Part shown: piece after piece, positions 18,735-26,926 of the stretch
Layout: each line of letters starts with the position of its first letter
Numbering within the stretch: the first letter of the stretch is position 1
Source: Armatimonadia bacterium
GTDB lineage: Bacteria > Armatimonadota > Zipacnadia > Zipacnadales > JABUFB01
Length of the DNA stretch: 55,320 nucleotides
Assembly: GCA_039679385.1 (NCBI GenBank)
Contig: JBDKVB010000152.1
Span: 1-55,320 of the forward strand
Direction: 5' to 3'
Program-made: the position numbers and the translations under genes
The notes under the pieces: model-generated
Databases searched by the model: none
What the model was told of the DNA's origin: nothing
Seen by the model: the letters and a program-made list of their open reading frames with translations, nothing else

Positions 18735-19544
18735 TCAGGCGTGCTCCACCAGCGCCTCCAGCCGGTCTGCCAAGCTCTCAGCAGCGCGGCCGGGGTCGTC
18801 ATCGGTGCCCACAATCTCACCAGGCTGACGTGCCGGTGGCGGGAAGATCCGGTTCACCATCGTGGGCGAGCCCTTGAGACCCAGGAGGTCGGGATCGCCC
18901 TTGAGGTCGTCCTTGCCCCACACTTCGGGCACATACCGCGCTGCCCGGATCATGTTGGGGAGCGTGGAGTAACGCAGCTCATTCATCTCTTCGACGCAGG
19001 TCAGGAGACAGGGGAGCGGGGTCTGGACGACCTCGACGCCCTTCTCAAGACGCCGCAGCACTCGGGCCGTGCGCGTCTCGAGGTCGACGTCCTCGACGCC
19101 GACGGCATAGGTGATCTGCGGGACATCGAGACGACGTGCCAGACCGGGGCCGACCTGCGCGGTGTCACCGTCGATGGCCTGCTTGCCGCACAGGACCATG
19201 TCGATGCCGTCCTCGTCGCGGAGTCGGCGCAGGGCCAGACCGATGGTGTAGCTGGTAGCCCAGGTATCGGAGCCCGCGAAGGCGCGGTCACTGAGCAGGA
19301 TCCCGCGGTCGGCGCCGTAGGAGATGCACTGCTTGATGACCTCGAAGGCCTGGGGTGGCCCCATGCACACGATGGTCACCTTGCCGCCGTAGCGCTCCTT
19401 GAGCTCCACAGCCGCCTCAGCCGCGTGGGCATCGTAGGGGTTGAGGATCGAGGGCACGCCCTCCCGGACCAGGGTGTTGGTCACGGGGTCGATGCGGACC
19501 TCGGTGGTGTCGGGCACTTGCTTGACGCAGACTACCAAATGCAT
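18735..19544 (-). CDS. fixA: FixA / electron transfer flavoprotein beta subunit
   Basis: A 269-aa ETF beta subunit. It opens MHLVVCVKQVPDTTEVRIDP and carries the nucleotide-binding loop CGKQAIDGDTAQVGPGLARR. The TAQVGP loop rather than the AMP form of aerobic ETFs fits bifurcating EtfB, in which NADH electrons split between quinone (through FixC) and low-potential ferredoxin; this is family inference. First gene of the fix set, 76 bp upstream of fixB and 54 bp downstream of the CDF gene. Confidence 0.93.
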   Translation of the reverse strand: MHLVVCVKQVPDTTEVRIDPVTNTLVREGVPSILNPYDAHAAEAAVELKERYGGKVTIVCMGPPQAFEVIKQCISYGADRGILLSDRAFAGSDTWATSYTIGLALRRLRDEDGIDMVLCGKQAIDGDTAQVGPGLARRLDVPQITYAVGVEDVDLETRTARVLRRLEKGVEVVQTPLPCLLTCVEEMNELRYSTLPNMIRAARYVPEVWGKDDLKGDPDLLGLKGSPTMVNRIFPPPARQPGEIVGTDDDPGRAAESLADRLEALVEHA

Positions 19545-19598
19545 GACAGACCCTCTGAGCGTGACAGGTTCAGGCGCTCTCTCACACGGAGGCGGGCG

Positions 19599-20579
19599 CT
19601 ATTCGTTGTCATGGTCGTGGCTATGGTTATGGGCGTGATTGTGGTTGTTGGTCATCCCGTGGGTGAACTGCTGGAGCAGTTCGCCGTCACAGGCCGGGTT
19701 GCACTCGAGTTCCAGCGTCGTATCGGAGAAGCCGAAGCGCTCGGTCAGGATCTGCTCGAGCTTGCAGCGCAGAGCGGTTCTCTCGGCCTCATTCTGCGGG
19801 CAGCTCACCACGTGGGCGGTGAAGGCCAGGACGTTCGAGCACAGGCTCCAGGCGTGGACATGATGCACATCCTGGACCCCGGGCACCTCGGCCAGGGCTG
19901 AGGCGACCTCGGCCAAGTCTATCCCCCGTGGGACGCCCTGCAGCAGGATGTGGGTCGCTTCCCGGGTCACGCGGAAGCCGCCCACGACGATCAGCAGACC
20001 GATCCCGGCGCTGAGCAGCGGGTCGATCAGCAGCCAGCCGGTGGCCAGGATGACGACTGCAGCCACCACTACCGCCACCGAGGCCAGGAGATCACCGGTT
20101 ACGTGCAGGTACGCGCTGTGCAGGTTAAGGTCGCCGTGCTCATGGCCGCCGAGACGCAGCGCAACGATGCTGTTGGCGACCAGTCCAAGGATGGCCACGA
20201 GGAGCATCGGCCCAGATCGGATCGACGGCGGTTCGGCCAGCCGCTGGTAGGCCTCGTAGAAGATCACGGCACTGATGCCCAGCAGCGCCACACCGTTGAA
20301 GAAGGCGGCGAACACCTCTGTGCGGTGCAAGCCGTAGCTGTGTTGCTCCGTAGGCGGCCGACAGGCGAGGCCGACGGCAAGCAAGCTCAAGGCCAGCGCC
20401 AGGACATCGGAGAAGACGTGCCCTGCATCGCTGAGCAGCGCCAGGCTTCCCGTCCACAGCCCGCCGACCAGCTCACCGGCGAACACAACAGACGTCAGCG
20501 CCACAGCAAAGCGGAGCTGACGGGTTTTCACGACATCGAAGTCGACGGTCGACTCACAGCAGGGCTCAGGCGTGGTCAT
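19599..20579 (-). CDS. Cation diffusion facilitator (CzcD/ZitB-like zinc exporter)
   Basis: A 326-aa, six-TM metal/proton antiporter. The two metal-site helices show LLSDAGHVFSD (TM2) and YLHVTGDLLAS (TM5); this HxxxD/HxxxD pattern is typical of Zn2+ (also Cd2+, Co2+) CDFs rather than Mn exporters. A cytosolic C-terminal domain (VPGVQDVHHVHAWSL) follows. The protein ends in a His-rich tail (NNHNHAHNHSHDHDNE), which may buffer or sense metal. It is upstream of fixA on the same strand with a 54-bp gap. A Cys pair near the N-terminus (PEPCCES) may also bind metal. Confidence 0.92.
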   Translation of the reverse strand: MTTPEPCCESTVDFDVVKTRQLRFAVALTSVVFAGELVGGLWTGSLALLSDAGHVFSDVLALALSLLAVGLACRPPTEQHSYGLHRTEVFAAFFNGVALLGISAVIFYEAYQRLAEPPSIRSGPMLLVAILGLVANSIVALRLGGHEHGDLNLHSAYLHVTGDLLASVAVVVAAVVILATGWLLIDPLLSAGIGLLIVVGGFRVTREATHILLQGVPRGIDLAEVASALAEVPGVQDVHHVHAWSLCSNVLAFTAHVVSCPQNEAERTALRCKLEQILTERFGFSDTTLELECNPACDGELLQQFTHGMTNNHNHAHNHSHDHDNE

Positions 20580-20590
20580 CTTGCATAGCC

Positions 20591-20620
20591 ATATTACTAC
20601 GACCGGGGCCGCCGCCGCAA
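20591..20620 (-). promoter_or_regulatory. Candidate promoter for the CDF gene
   Basis: Reading the minus strand: TTGCGG (20615-20620), 18-bp spacer, TAATAT (20591-20596). The predicted transcript would start only a few bases before the ATG at 20579 and the gene lacks a good ribosome-binding site, so a leaderless or near-leaderless message is possible. Confidence 0.4.
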
Positions 20621-20643
20621 CCGCAGCACTGCCGAGACAGTCC

Positions 20644-20877
20644 CTATCCTCCGGGACGGCTCCCTCCCGGCTGTCCGGGCCACTGCGAGGAAATCGGAGC
20701 TTCGAGCCCGATGTTGTACTCTTCCTTGCAGTTGGGACACTTCAGGAGCATCGCCAGACGGCCTGTGGCCATCCCCATCTGGCCGGCGCGGAACACCAGG
20801 TGGAAGCCTCCGTCATAGCCGCAGTTCTCGCACACCGCGAACTCCGTAACGACCATCTTCGGCGTCGCCTGTCCCAT
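20644..20877 (-). CDS. Small zinc-ribbon protein
   Basis: A 77-aa protein with two Cys pairs, CENC and CPNC, about 30 residues apart, forming a probable zinc ribbon, followed by a Pro/Gly-rich tail (SQWPGQPGGSRPGG). No enzymatic motif. Start taken at ATG 20877 after GGAGG sequences; a TTG at 20904 is the alternative. A promoter lies just upstream (20927-20955). Similar stand-alone ribbons bind nucleic acid or protein; function unknown. It is divergent from the K+ transporter gene. Confidence 0.65.
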   Translation of the reverse strand: MGQATPKMVVTEFAVCENCGYDGGFHLVFRAGQMGMATGRLAMLLKCPNCKEEYNIGLEAPISSQWPGQPGGSRPGG

Positions 20878-20926
20878 GGCCTCCCGACACCTCCAGGGCG
20901 GCAATTGTCAAGCGTCGAGCGCAGCC

Positions 20927-20955
20927 ATCATAGTACAGTACCGGCTTTTGCTCAA
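20927..20955 (-). promoter_or_regulatory. Promoter for the zinc-ribbon gene
   Basis: On the minus strand: TTGAGC (20950-20955), exactly 17 bp, TATGAT (20927-20932). Good sigma70-type match and correct distance from the zinc-ribbon start. Confidence 0.6.
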
Positions 20956-20986
20956 GACTAGCGAAACTGCGTGCGGAGGAGCGGTG

Positions 20987-20995
20987 TGGTATAAT
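20987..20995 (+). promoter_or_regulatory. Extended -10 promoter for the KimA-like gene
   Basis: TGGTATAAT is a perfect TATAAT with an upstream TGn extension; no good -35 lies at 17 bp, as is usual for extended -10 promoters. Transcription would begin near 21002, giving a leader of about 55 nt. Confidence 0.6.
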
Positions 20996-21057
20996 GCGGC
21001 CGGTTGTTTTACGAGAACGGTCGGCGTTGTCGCCCTTCCGAACCGAGAGGAATCTCC

Positions 21058-22896
21058 ATGCCCAGCATGTTGCGCCGCCTGCTGATTGGCGAGCCGCTTC
21101 CTACCCAACAGCAGGCGCAAGAACGTCTCAGCAATTTCGCGGCCCTCGCGGTCTTCGCCTCGGACGGGGTCTCCTCGGTAGCGTACGCGACGGAAGAGAT
21201 CCTGCTCATGCTTGCCCTGGCGGGCAGCGCCGGGATGCTGTTTTCGATGCCGGTGGCCATCGCCATCGCCACGCTGATCGCCATCGTGGCAACCTCCTAC
21301 CGGCAAGTCGTATACGCCTATCCCTCCGGTGGCGGTTCGTATGCGGTGGCGCGCGAGAATCTGGGCATCATCCCGGGGCAGATCACTGGGGCAGCGCTGT
21401 TCGTGGACTACGTGCTGACGGTCTCCGTCTCGACGGCCTCCGGAATTGCGGCCGTGACCTCTGCGGTGCCGACTCTGTTCGAGCACCGGGTAGTGCTCTG
21501 CGTCATCGCCATCGCTTTCGTGACCGTCGCGAACCTCCGGGGCGTGCGTGAGTCGGCCCGGGTGTTCATGTTCCCAACCTACGGGTTCATGTTCTTCCTG
21601 TACGCCATGGTCGTGGCGGGGCTCTATCGCCACTTTACCGGAGCCGGCCCGGCCGAAACGCTCCCCGCCCAATCGGACGTCACACAGGTCTACCAGAACG
21701 CCTCGCTGTTTCTTGTGCTGCGGGCCTTCTCCTCGGGTTGTGCAGCCCTGACCGGCATTGAATGTGTCTCGAACGGTGTCCAGGCCTTCCGCGAGCCGGT
21801 CTCGAAGAACGCCTCGCAGGTTCTCTCGCGTCTGGCCCTCATTCTCGGCTCGCTCTTTCTGGGGATCACCTTCCTGTCGCGCACCTTCCACGTGATGCCC
21901 ATCCACGAGGAGACCGTCGTCTCGCAGATCGCCCGCGCCAGCTTCGGGCACGGGTTCTTTTACTATGGCGTGCAGATGTTCACCGCCGTCATCCTGATCC
22001 TGGGTGCGAACACCAGCTTCAACGGCTTCCCACGGCTGGCCCGCGTGCAGGCTCTGGATGGGTTCTTGCCCCGGCAGTTCGCGAACCTCGGCGACCGGCT
22101 GGTCTACTCCAACGGCATCATCGCGCTCGGTGTGCTTTCCTCGGCGCTCATCGTCGTGTTCCGTGGCGAGACCCATCGACTGATCCCGCTGTACGCAGTC
22201 GGCGTGTTCCTGAGCTTCACGCTGTCGCAGGCCGGGCTGGTCCGACACTGGTTCAAGGCTCGCGACGAGGAACCGCGATGGAAGTCGCGGGCCTTCATCA
22301 ACGGCCTGGGAGCGCTGGTCACCGGTGTGGTCGTGGTGGTCATCGCCGTCACCAAGTTCGTCCACGGCGCCTGGATCGTTGTTATCCTGATCCCGATGTT
22401 CGTGGGCGTCTTCCTGTCCATCCGCCGCCATTACGATGCGGTAGCCCAGAAGCTGTCCCTGCAGGGCATCGAGCCACCGACGGACGGCAACAACCTGGTG
22501 CTGGTGCTGGTGGGGAGCGTGCATCGTGGTGTCCTGGGCGCGATTCGCTACGCACGGTCCATCGCCAAGACACCGGAGAGTGTGCGAGCAATACACATTG
22601 AGACAGAGGCGAATCGTCCGCGAGCGGAGTTCGTCACCCGGTGGGAGCGGTATGGCCTTGGCCTGCCGCTTGTGGTGCTCAAGTCGCCCTATCGCAACCT
22701 GGTGGAGCCCCTGATGTCCTACATCGACGAAGCCCTGGAGAAGGAGGGCTTCGATTCGGTGACCCTCGTCCTGCCTGAGTTTGTGGTGGGTAAGTGGTAT
22801 GAGAACCTTCTTCATAACCAGACTGCGCTTTGGCTGCAGGTGGCACTGCGCAATCGCCCCAACGTGGTGATTGCCAACTATCGTTACTATCTGTAG
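21058..22896 (+). CDS. KimA-like APC-superfamily potassium transporter
   Basis: A 612-aa inner-membrane transporter. The sequence resembles B. subtilis KimA (YdaO), a K+:H+ symporter, along its length: FASDGVSSVAYATEEILLML, SYRQVVYAYPSGGGSY, FSSGCAALTGIECVSNGVQA and LIPLYAVGVFLSFTLSQAGL all have close KimA counterparts. About twelve TM helices are followed by a cytosolic domain (from about residue 475), ending in HNQTALWLQVALRNRPNVV as in KimA. Start is the ATG after GAGAGG. High-affinity K+ uptake is inferred; other APC transporters take up amino acids, but the closeness to KimA favours K+. Single gene with its own promoter. Confidence 0.85.
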   Translation: MPSMLRRLLIGEPLPTQQQAQERLSNFAALAVFASDGVSSVAYATEEILLMLALAGSAGMLFSMPVAIAIATLIAIVATSYRQVVYAYPSGGGSYAVARENLGIIPGQITGAALFVDYVLTVSVSTASGIAAVTSAVPTLFEHRVVLCVIAIAFVTVANLRGVRESARVFMFPTYGFMFFLYAMVVAGLYRHFTGAGPAETLPAQSDVTQVYQNASLFLVLRAFSSGCAALTGIECVSNGVQAFREPVSKNASQVLSRLALILGSLFLGITFLSRTFHVMPIHEETVVSQIARASFGHGFFYYGVQMFTAVILILGANTSFNGFPRLARVQALDGFLPRQFANLGDRLVYSNGIIALGVLSSALIVVFRGETHRLIPLYAVGVFLSFTLSQAGLVRHWFKARDEEPRWKSRAFINGLGALVTGVVVVVIAVTKFVHGAWIVVILIPMFVGVFLSIRRHYDAVAQKLSLQGIEPPTDGNNLVLVLVGSVHRGVLGAIRYARSIAKTPESVRAIHIETEANRPRAEFVTRWERYGLGLPLVVLKSPYRNLVEPLMSYIDEALEKEGFDSVTLVLPEFVVGKWYENLLHNQTALWLQVALRNRPNVVIANYRYYL

Positions 22897-23031
22897 CCCC
22901 CAAGACCCCTCGGTCACTGCAACTTTCGGCCGTTCGGTTGTCTAACTGCTCAATCCTCGCGTGCTACGGGCGGACCTTTTCGCCTTGCCTGGGTACCGGG
23001 GGTGTTCTTGGCAATTGAAGGAGAGCCCCTT

Positions 23032-24132
23032 GTGGAAGTCCCCCTGATGGACCTGAAGACGCAGTACCTCGAGCTGCGGGACGAACTCCTGAAGGTCGTG
23101 GATGACGCCCTCACCTCGATGCAGTTGTTCCTCGGCCCGAACGTGCAAGCGCTGGAGAGCGAGTGGGCCGAGTACTGTGGTGTCCCGCACGCCGTGGGGG
23201 TCGGCAACGGTACCGAGGCCATCTGTCTCGCCCTGAAGGCGCTGGGTATTGGCCCTGGCGACGAAGTGATCACCGTGCCCTGGACCTTCATCGCGACCAT
23301 CGAGGCCATCTGCCACACCGGCGCGAAGCCGGTCGTGGTGGACATCGACCCCCAGACCTACTGCATGGACCCCAACTGCCTTGAAGACGCCATCACGCCG
23401 CAGACCCGTGCGGTGGTGCCGGTGCACATCTTTGGGCATTCCGCCGACATCGATGCGATCCGTGCCGTGACGCTGCCGCACGATGTGGTCATCGTGGAGG
23501 ATGCTGCGCAGGCTCATGGCGCGACCTACAAGGGCCGCCGCACCGGGTCACTGGGGATTGCCGCCGCCTTCAGCTTCTATCAGACCAAGAATCTGGGCGG
23601 CTACGGCGAGGGCGGCATCGTCACGACGACCTGCGACGAGGTCTATGAGAAGCTGACGCTGCTGCGCAACCACGGGCACCTGTCCAAGTACGAGCACGCC
23701 ATCATCGGCTACAACGCGCGTCTGGATGAGATTCAGGCGGCGATGCTGCGCGTGAAGATGAAGCACCTGGATGCGTGGAATGACCGGCGCCGCGAGCTGT
23801 CGGCCATGTACACCGAGCGGCTGAAGGACCTGCCGCTGGTCACGCCCTATGAGGCGCCTGGTGTACACCATGTGTACCACCTGTACTGCATCCGGACCAA
23901 GAAGCGGGACGAGCTGGCGGCGGCCTTCCAGGAGGCCCACATCGGGCACTCGCTACACTACAAGGCACCGGCCAACACTCAGCCGGCCTGCAAGCCCTAC
24001 GGTCTCGACCAGGCGAAGCTGCCCGTCACCATGGCGCTGGCGCAGGAGACGATCCAGCTTCCGATGCACCCGCTGCTCAAGGAGTCGGAGATCGACTACG
24101 TGTGCGACGTGGTGCGCAAGGTCGTCGGCTAG
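23032..24132 (+). CDS. DegT/DnrJ/EryC1/StrS-family PLP aminotransferase
   Basis: A 366-aa sugar aminotransferase of fold type I. The PLP lysine is K186 in SFYQTKNLGGYGEGG, and the cofactor motifs VGNGTEAICLALKALG and IVEDAAQAHGATYKG are present. The family aminates keto-sugar nucleotides for surface glycans or antibiotics. The GTG at 23032 follows AAGGAG (23018-23023) at 8 nt and is preferred over a GTG 30 bases upstream. The downstream Gfo/Idh/MocA gene could supply a ketosugar, but a terminator lies between them. Exact substrate unknown. Confidence 0.92.
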   Translation: MEVPLMDLKTQYLELRDELLKVVDDALTSMQLFLGPNVQALESEWAEYCGVPHAVGVGNGTEAICLALKALGIGPGDEVITVPWTFIATIEAICHTGAKPVVVDIDPQTYCMDPNCLEDAITPQTRAVVPVHIFGHSADIDAIRAVTLPHDVVIVEDAAQAHGATYKGRRTGSLGIAAAFSFYQTKNLGGYGEGGIVTTTCDEVYEKLTLLRNHGHLSKYEHAIIGYNARLDEIQAAMLRVKMKHLDAWNDRRRELSAMYTERLKDLPLVTPYEAPGVHHVYHLYCIRTKKRDELAAAFQEAHIGHSLHYKAPANTQPACKPYGLDQAKLPVTMALAQETIQLPMHPLLKESEIDYVCDVVRKVVG

Positions 24133-24165
24133 TCCGAAGGCCCCGATCAGAGAGAGGCAATCTGG

Positions 24166-24201
24166 CCGCCCGAGGCAGAGTCCCACGCTTCGGGCGGTTT
24201 T
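24166..24201 (+). terminator. Intrinsic terminator after the DegT gene
   Basis: An 11-bp stem with one G-U pair (24166-24176 with 24187-24197), 10-nt loop, then TTTT. Confidence 0.8.
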
Positions 24202-24266
24202 CGATTCCCGGTGAGGAGAGCCGGTCCGCAGTTCCTCGAGGCAGGAGCCCCTTTCGACCCTCGGGC

Positions 24267-24295
24267 TTGATTTCCGTCCTGTGCTGGTCCATTAT
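24267..24295 (+). promoter_or_regulatory. Candidate promoter for the Gfo/Idh/MocA gene
   Basis: TTGATT (24267-24272), 17-bp spacer, CATTAT (24290-24295). The resulting leader of about 80 nt contains a 9-bp hairpin with an AAGT loop (24312-24333) and a second GGCGCC/GGCGCC hairpin (24336-24350) before the ribosome site AGGGAGGG. Confidence 0.4.
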
Positions 24296-24381
24296 TAGGC
24301 GTCGTATGGGAGGAGGCCGGAAGTCCGGCCTCCAGGGCGCCACTGGCGCCACACCACGATTTCCCCAGGGAGGGTATCTCC

Positions 24382-25386
24382 ATGGCAGTACGAGTTGGCT
24401 TCATCGGCGCCGGTGGGATGAACTCATCGCACATGCGTAACCTGGCCCAGATCAAGGACGCAGAGATCGTCGCCATCTGTGACCTGCAGGAAGAGCGGGC
24501 CAAGCAGCGTGCGGAGGAGTACGGCGCGGAGGCATACACCTGCTGGAAGAAGATGCTCAAGGATGCCAAAATGGACGCCCTGTACGTAGCCGTCCCGCCC
24601 TTCGCGCACGAGGGTCAGGAGCAGGCTGCTGCCGAACTGGGCATCCACTTGTTCGTGGAGAAGCCCGTGGCCGTCAACATCGAGACGGCTCAGTCCGTGC
24701 TCAGCGCCATCAAGAAGGCCGGTGTCATCGCGACCGCCGGGTTCCAGGACCGCTACCAGGACACCGTCGCCCTCATGAAGGGCCTCCTCGCCAAGAACAA
24801 GCCCGCGATGGTCATGGGCTACTGGATCGGCGGAATGCCGGGTGTGCCGTGGTGGCGCGTGAAGGCGCAGTCGGGTGGCCAGGCCGTCGAGCAGACCATC
24901 CACACCTTCGACATGGCCCGCTACCTGCTGGGCGAGGTCAAGAGCGTACAGTGCACCTGGTCCACGGGCCTCATGACCGAGGTGCCCAACTACGACGTTG
25001 AGGACGCCACCTGCGTGAACTTGCAGTTCGAGAGCGGCGTGTGCGGCACGATCTTCTCCGGCTGCTTCCTCAAGGGTCTCGGTGGCAAGGTGGGTCTGGA
25101 CATCTGGTGCCAGGCCATGCGGATCGAGTACGCCGGCCGCAAGCAGGTTACCGTCATGGAGCCCGAAAAGGAGCCCGTAGTCACTCAGGTCGGCAACACT
25201 CCGGGCCTCGACTTCGACACGACCTTCATGAAGGCCGTGGCTGCCGCCGGCAAGGACGCCAAAGCGGCCCAGGCCATGCTCAAGAGCAGCTACGCCGATG
25301 CCTGCCGCAGTCTCGCCGTGCCGCTGGCGGCCAACGAGTCCATCGCGACCGGCGCCGTGGTCGAGCCCGTGAAGTTCGAGGACTAA
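24382..25386 (+). CDS. Gfo/Idh/MocA-family NAD(P)-dependent oxidoreductase
   Basis: A 334-aa dehydrogenase acting on sugars, inositols or related compounds. The N-terminal Rossmann motif is VGFIGAGGMNSSHM, and the family signature FVEKPVAVN (residue about 92) contributes the Lys-Pro of the active site. The C-terminal alpha/beta domain includes GGMPGVPWWRVKAQSGGQ and HTFDMARYLLG, whose His is typical of the catalytic helix. Strong ribosome site and own terminator suggest a single-gene unit. Substrate cannot be told; such paralogs are numerous in glycan-degrading bacteria. Confidence 0.92.
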   Translation: MAVRVGFIGAGGMNSSHMRNLAQIKDAEIVAICDLQEERAKQRAEEYGAEAYTCWKKMLKDAKMDALYVAVPPFAHEGQEQAAAELGIHLFVEKPVAVNIETAQSVLSAIKKAGVIATAGFQDRYQDTVALMKGLLAKNKPAMVMGYWIGGMPGVPWWRVKAQSGGQAVEQTIHTFDMARYLLGEVKSVQCTWSTGLMTEVPNYDVEDATCVNLQFESGVCGTIFSGCFLKGLGGKVGLDIWCQAMRIEYAGRKQVTVMEPEKEPVVTQVGNTPGLDFDTTFMKAVAAAGKDAKAAQAMLKSSYADACRSLAVPLAANESIATGAVVEPVKFED

Positions 25387-25412
25387 AGCGGCCTCACAAT
25401 TGCAGAGCTACC

Positions 25413-25448
25413 AGGGCCACTCCCTTGCGGAGTGGCCCTTTCGTTTGG
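25413..25448 (+). terminator. Intrinsic terminator after the oxidoreductase gene
   Basis: An 11-bp stem AGGGCCACTCC / GGAGTGGCCCT (25413-25423, 25429-25439), 5-nt loop, then TTTCGTTT. Confidence 0.9.
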
Positions 25449-25462
25449 GTTGCGAAGATCGC

Positions 25463-25468
25463 TATAAT
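25463..25468 (+). promoter_or_regulatory. Candidate -10 element for the phosphomannomutase operon
   Basis: A perfect TATAAT 45 bp before the gene start. The best -35 at 17 bp is TTCGTT (25440-25445), a weak match that lies inside the T tail of the preceding terminator. Confidence 0.45.
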
Positions 25469-25507
25469 GGGGGAGCAGTCGGATCCCCTGAAAGGACACG
25501 CATCAGT

Positions 25508-26860
25508 ATGCCTGCATCGGTGGACCCTGCCATTTTCCGCGCCTATGACATCCGGGGCAAGGTCGGAGAGCAGATCACACCCGAGGCCGTGCGGCTCATT
25601 GCCCGGGCCTACGCCACCCGCTTCGTCGACCGGCCCAAGCCCACCATCGCCGTCAGTCGCGACCTGCGCACCTCCTCGGAGGAACTGGCGAGCGCGGCGA
25701 TCGAGGGGATCCTGAGCACCGGGGTCAACGTGGTTGATGTCGGGCAGGCGCCGACACCCGGACTGTACTTCGCCATCGGTCTGTGGGGTCTGGACGGCGG
25801 CATGGGCATCACCGCCAGTCACCGGCCGCCCGAAGACAACGGCATCAAGGTCCGCATGGGCGACGGGCCCTTCTTCGGCGACGATCTCCAGCTGTTGAAG
25901 GACGAGGTCCTTGCCGGGAACTTCGCCGGCGGCCAGGGGAGCTACGAGCAGCGAGACTTCTACCCGGACTACTTCCGGCTGGCCTGCCAACAACTGCACA
26001 TCGACCGTCCGCTGCGCCTCGTGCTGGACCTGGGCAACGGCTGCGGGACTCTCACCGCTCCGCGGCTGCTGCGGGAGCTCGGCTGCGACGTGACCACGGT
26101 CTTCGAGGAGCCCGACGGCAACTTCCCCGGACGCGGACCCGACCCCACTCACCCCGGCGCCATGGATACGCTGAAGAGTCGTGTTGTGGAGCTGGGGGCC
26201 GAACTCGGCGTGGCCATCGATGCCGACGGGGACCGGGTCGCGATCGTCGACCACACCGGGCAGGTTGTCGAGCCCGATCAGTATGTGCTTCCCGTCTGCC
26301 GCGAGGTGCTGGCGCAAGGTCCGGCGACCTTTGTCTCCGAGGTGCGGTGCTCGCAGTCCATCGTCGACGACATTCGCGCTCACGGCGGCGACATCAACCT
26401 CGTAGCAGTCGGGTATCCCTTCATCCTCGAAGCAATGAGGGAGCATGGCTCGCCCGTGGGCTTTGAGACCACCGGGCACTGCTACTTCAAGGATCCCTAC
26501 TTCAAGTTTGATGACGCCAGCTTCGCCGCCGCGCGGATTCTCGGAGCCATATCGCGCAGCAGCGAGAACCTGCACGATCTCGTCGCCTCGGCGCCGAAGT
26601 ACTACCCGGCCGATCCACCGCGGATAGCCTGCCCGGATGACCGTAAGTTTGCGCTGGTGGAAGAGGTGGCTGAGAGCTACCGGGGCACCCATGACCTCAG
26701 CGAAGTCGACGGGGTGAGGATTCAGTACCCGGACGGCTGGGCGGTCCTGCGAGCCTCCAACACCGGGGCAGAGCTGGTGCTTCGCTGGGAAGGTAGCAGT
26801 CCGGAGGCACGAGACCGAATCGGTGAGGAGCTTATGGGGCGCCTCAAGGAGCGGCTGTAA
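25508..26860 (+). CDS. Phosphomannomutase/phosphoglucomutase
   Basis: A 450-aa alpha-D-phosphohexomutase that interconverts hexose 6- and 1-phosphates for nucleotide-sugar synthesis. It opens IFRAYDIRGKVGE. The phosphoserine loop is TAS104HRP, where the family consensus is TASHNP. The metal loop D238-A-D-G-D242-R is intact and the sugar-binding loop reads GFETTGH in place of the usual GEMSGH. The C-terminal phosphate-binding region (GWAVLRASNTGAELVLRWEG) is present. First gene of a unit with GT9 and two GT-C transferases, so it probably supplies mannose or glucose 1-phosphate for that pathway. Start ATG 25508; AAAGGAC upstream is a modest ribosome site. Confidence 0.9.
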   Translation: MPASVDPAIFRAYDIRGKVGEQITPEAVRLIARAYATRFVDRPKPTIAVSRDLRTSSEELASAAIEGILSTGVNVVDVGQAPTPGLYFAIGLWGLDGGMGITASHRPPEDNGIKVRMGDGPFFGDDLQLLKDEVLAGNFAGGQGSYEQRDFYPDYFRLACQQLHIDRPLRLVLDLGNGCGTLTAPRLLRELGCDVTTVFEEPDGNFPGRGPDPTHPGAMDTLKSRVVELGAELGVAIDADGDRVAIVDHTGQVVEPDQYVLPVCREVLAQGPATFVSEVRCSQSIVDDIRAHGGDINLVAVGYPFILEAMREHGSPVGFETTGHCYFKDPYFKFDDASFAAARILGAISRSSENLHDLVASAPKYYPADPPRIACPDDRKFALVEEVAESYRGTHDLSEVDGVRIQYPDGWAVLRASNTGAELVLRWEGSSPEARDRIGEELMGRLKERL

Positions 26861-26926
26861 GGGGTGGCCTGAGGAGCAGAGGCACCGGCGGCCCCTCTTA
26901 GGGCTCCCGGACACTGGTGACAAGTC

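Noticed and set aside
20905-21057. Possible c-di-AMP (ydaO) riboswitch upstream of the KimA-like gene
   Set aside because: The promoter leaves only about 55 nt of leader and no ydaO core sequence was recognised.
20908-22917. 669-aa frame antisense to the KimA-like gene
   Set aside because: Asp/His/Arg/Gly-rich translation without motifs, fully covered by a strongly supported transporter gene.
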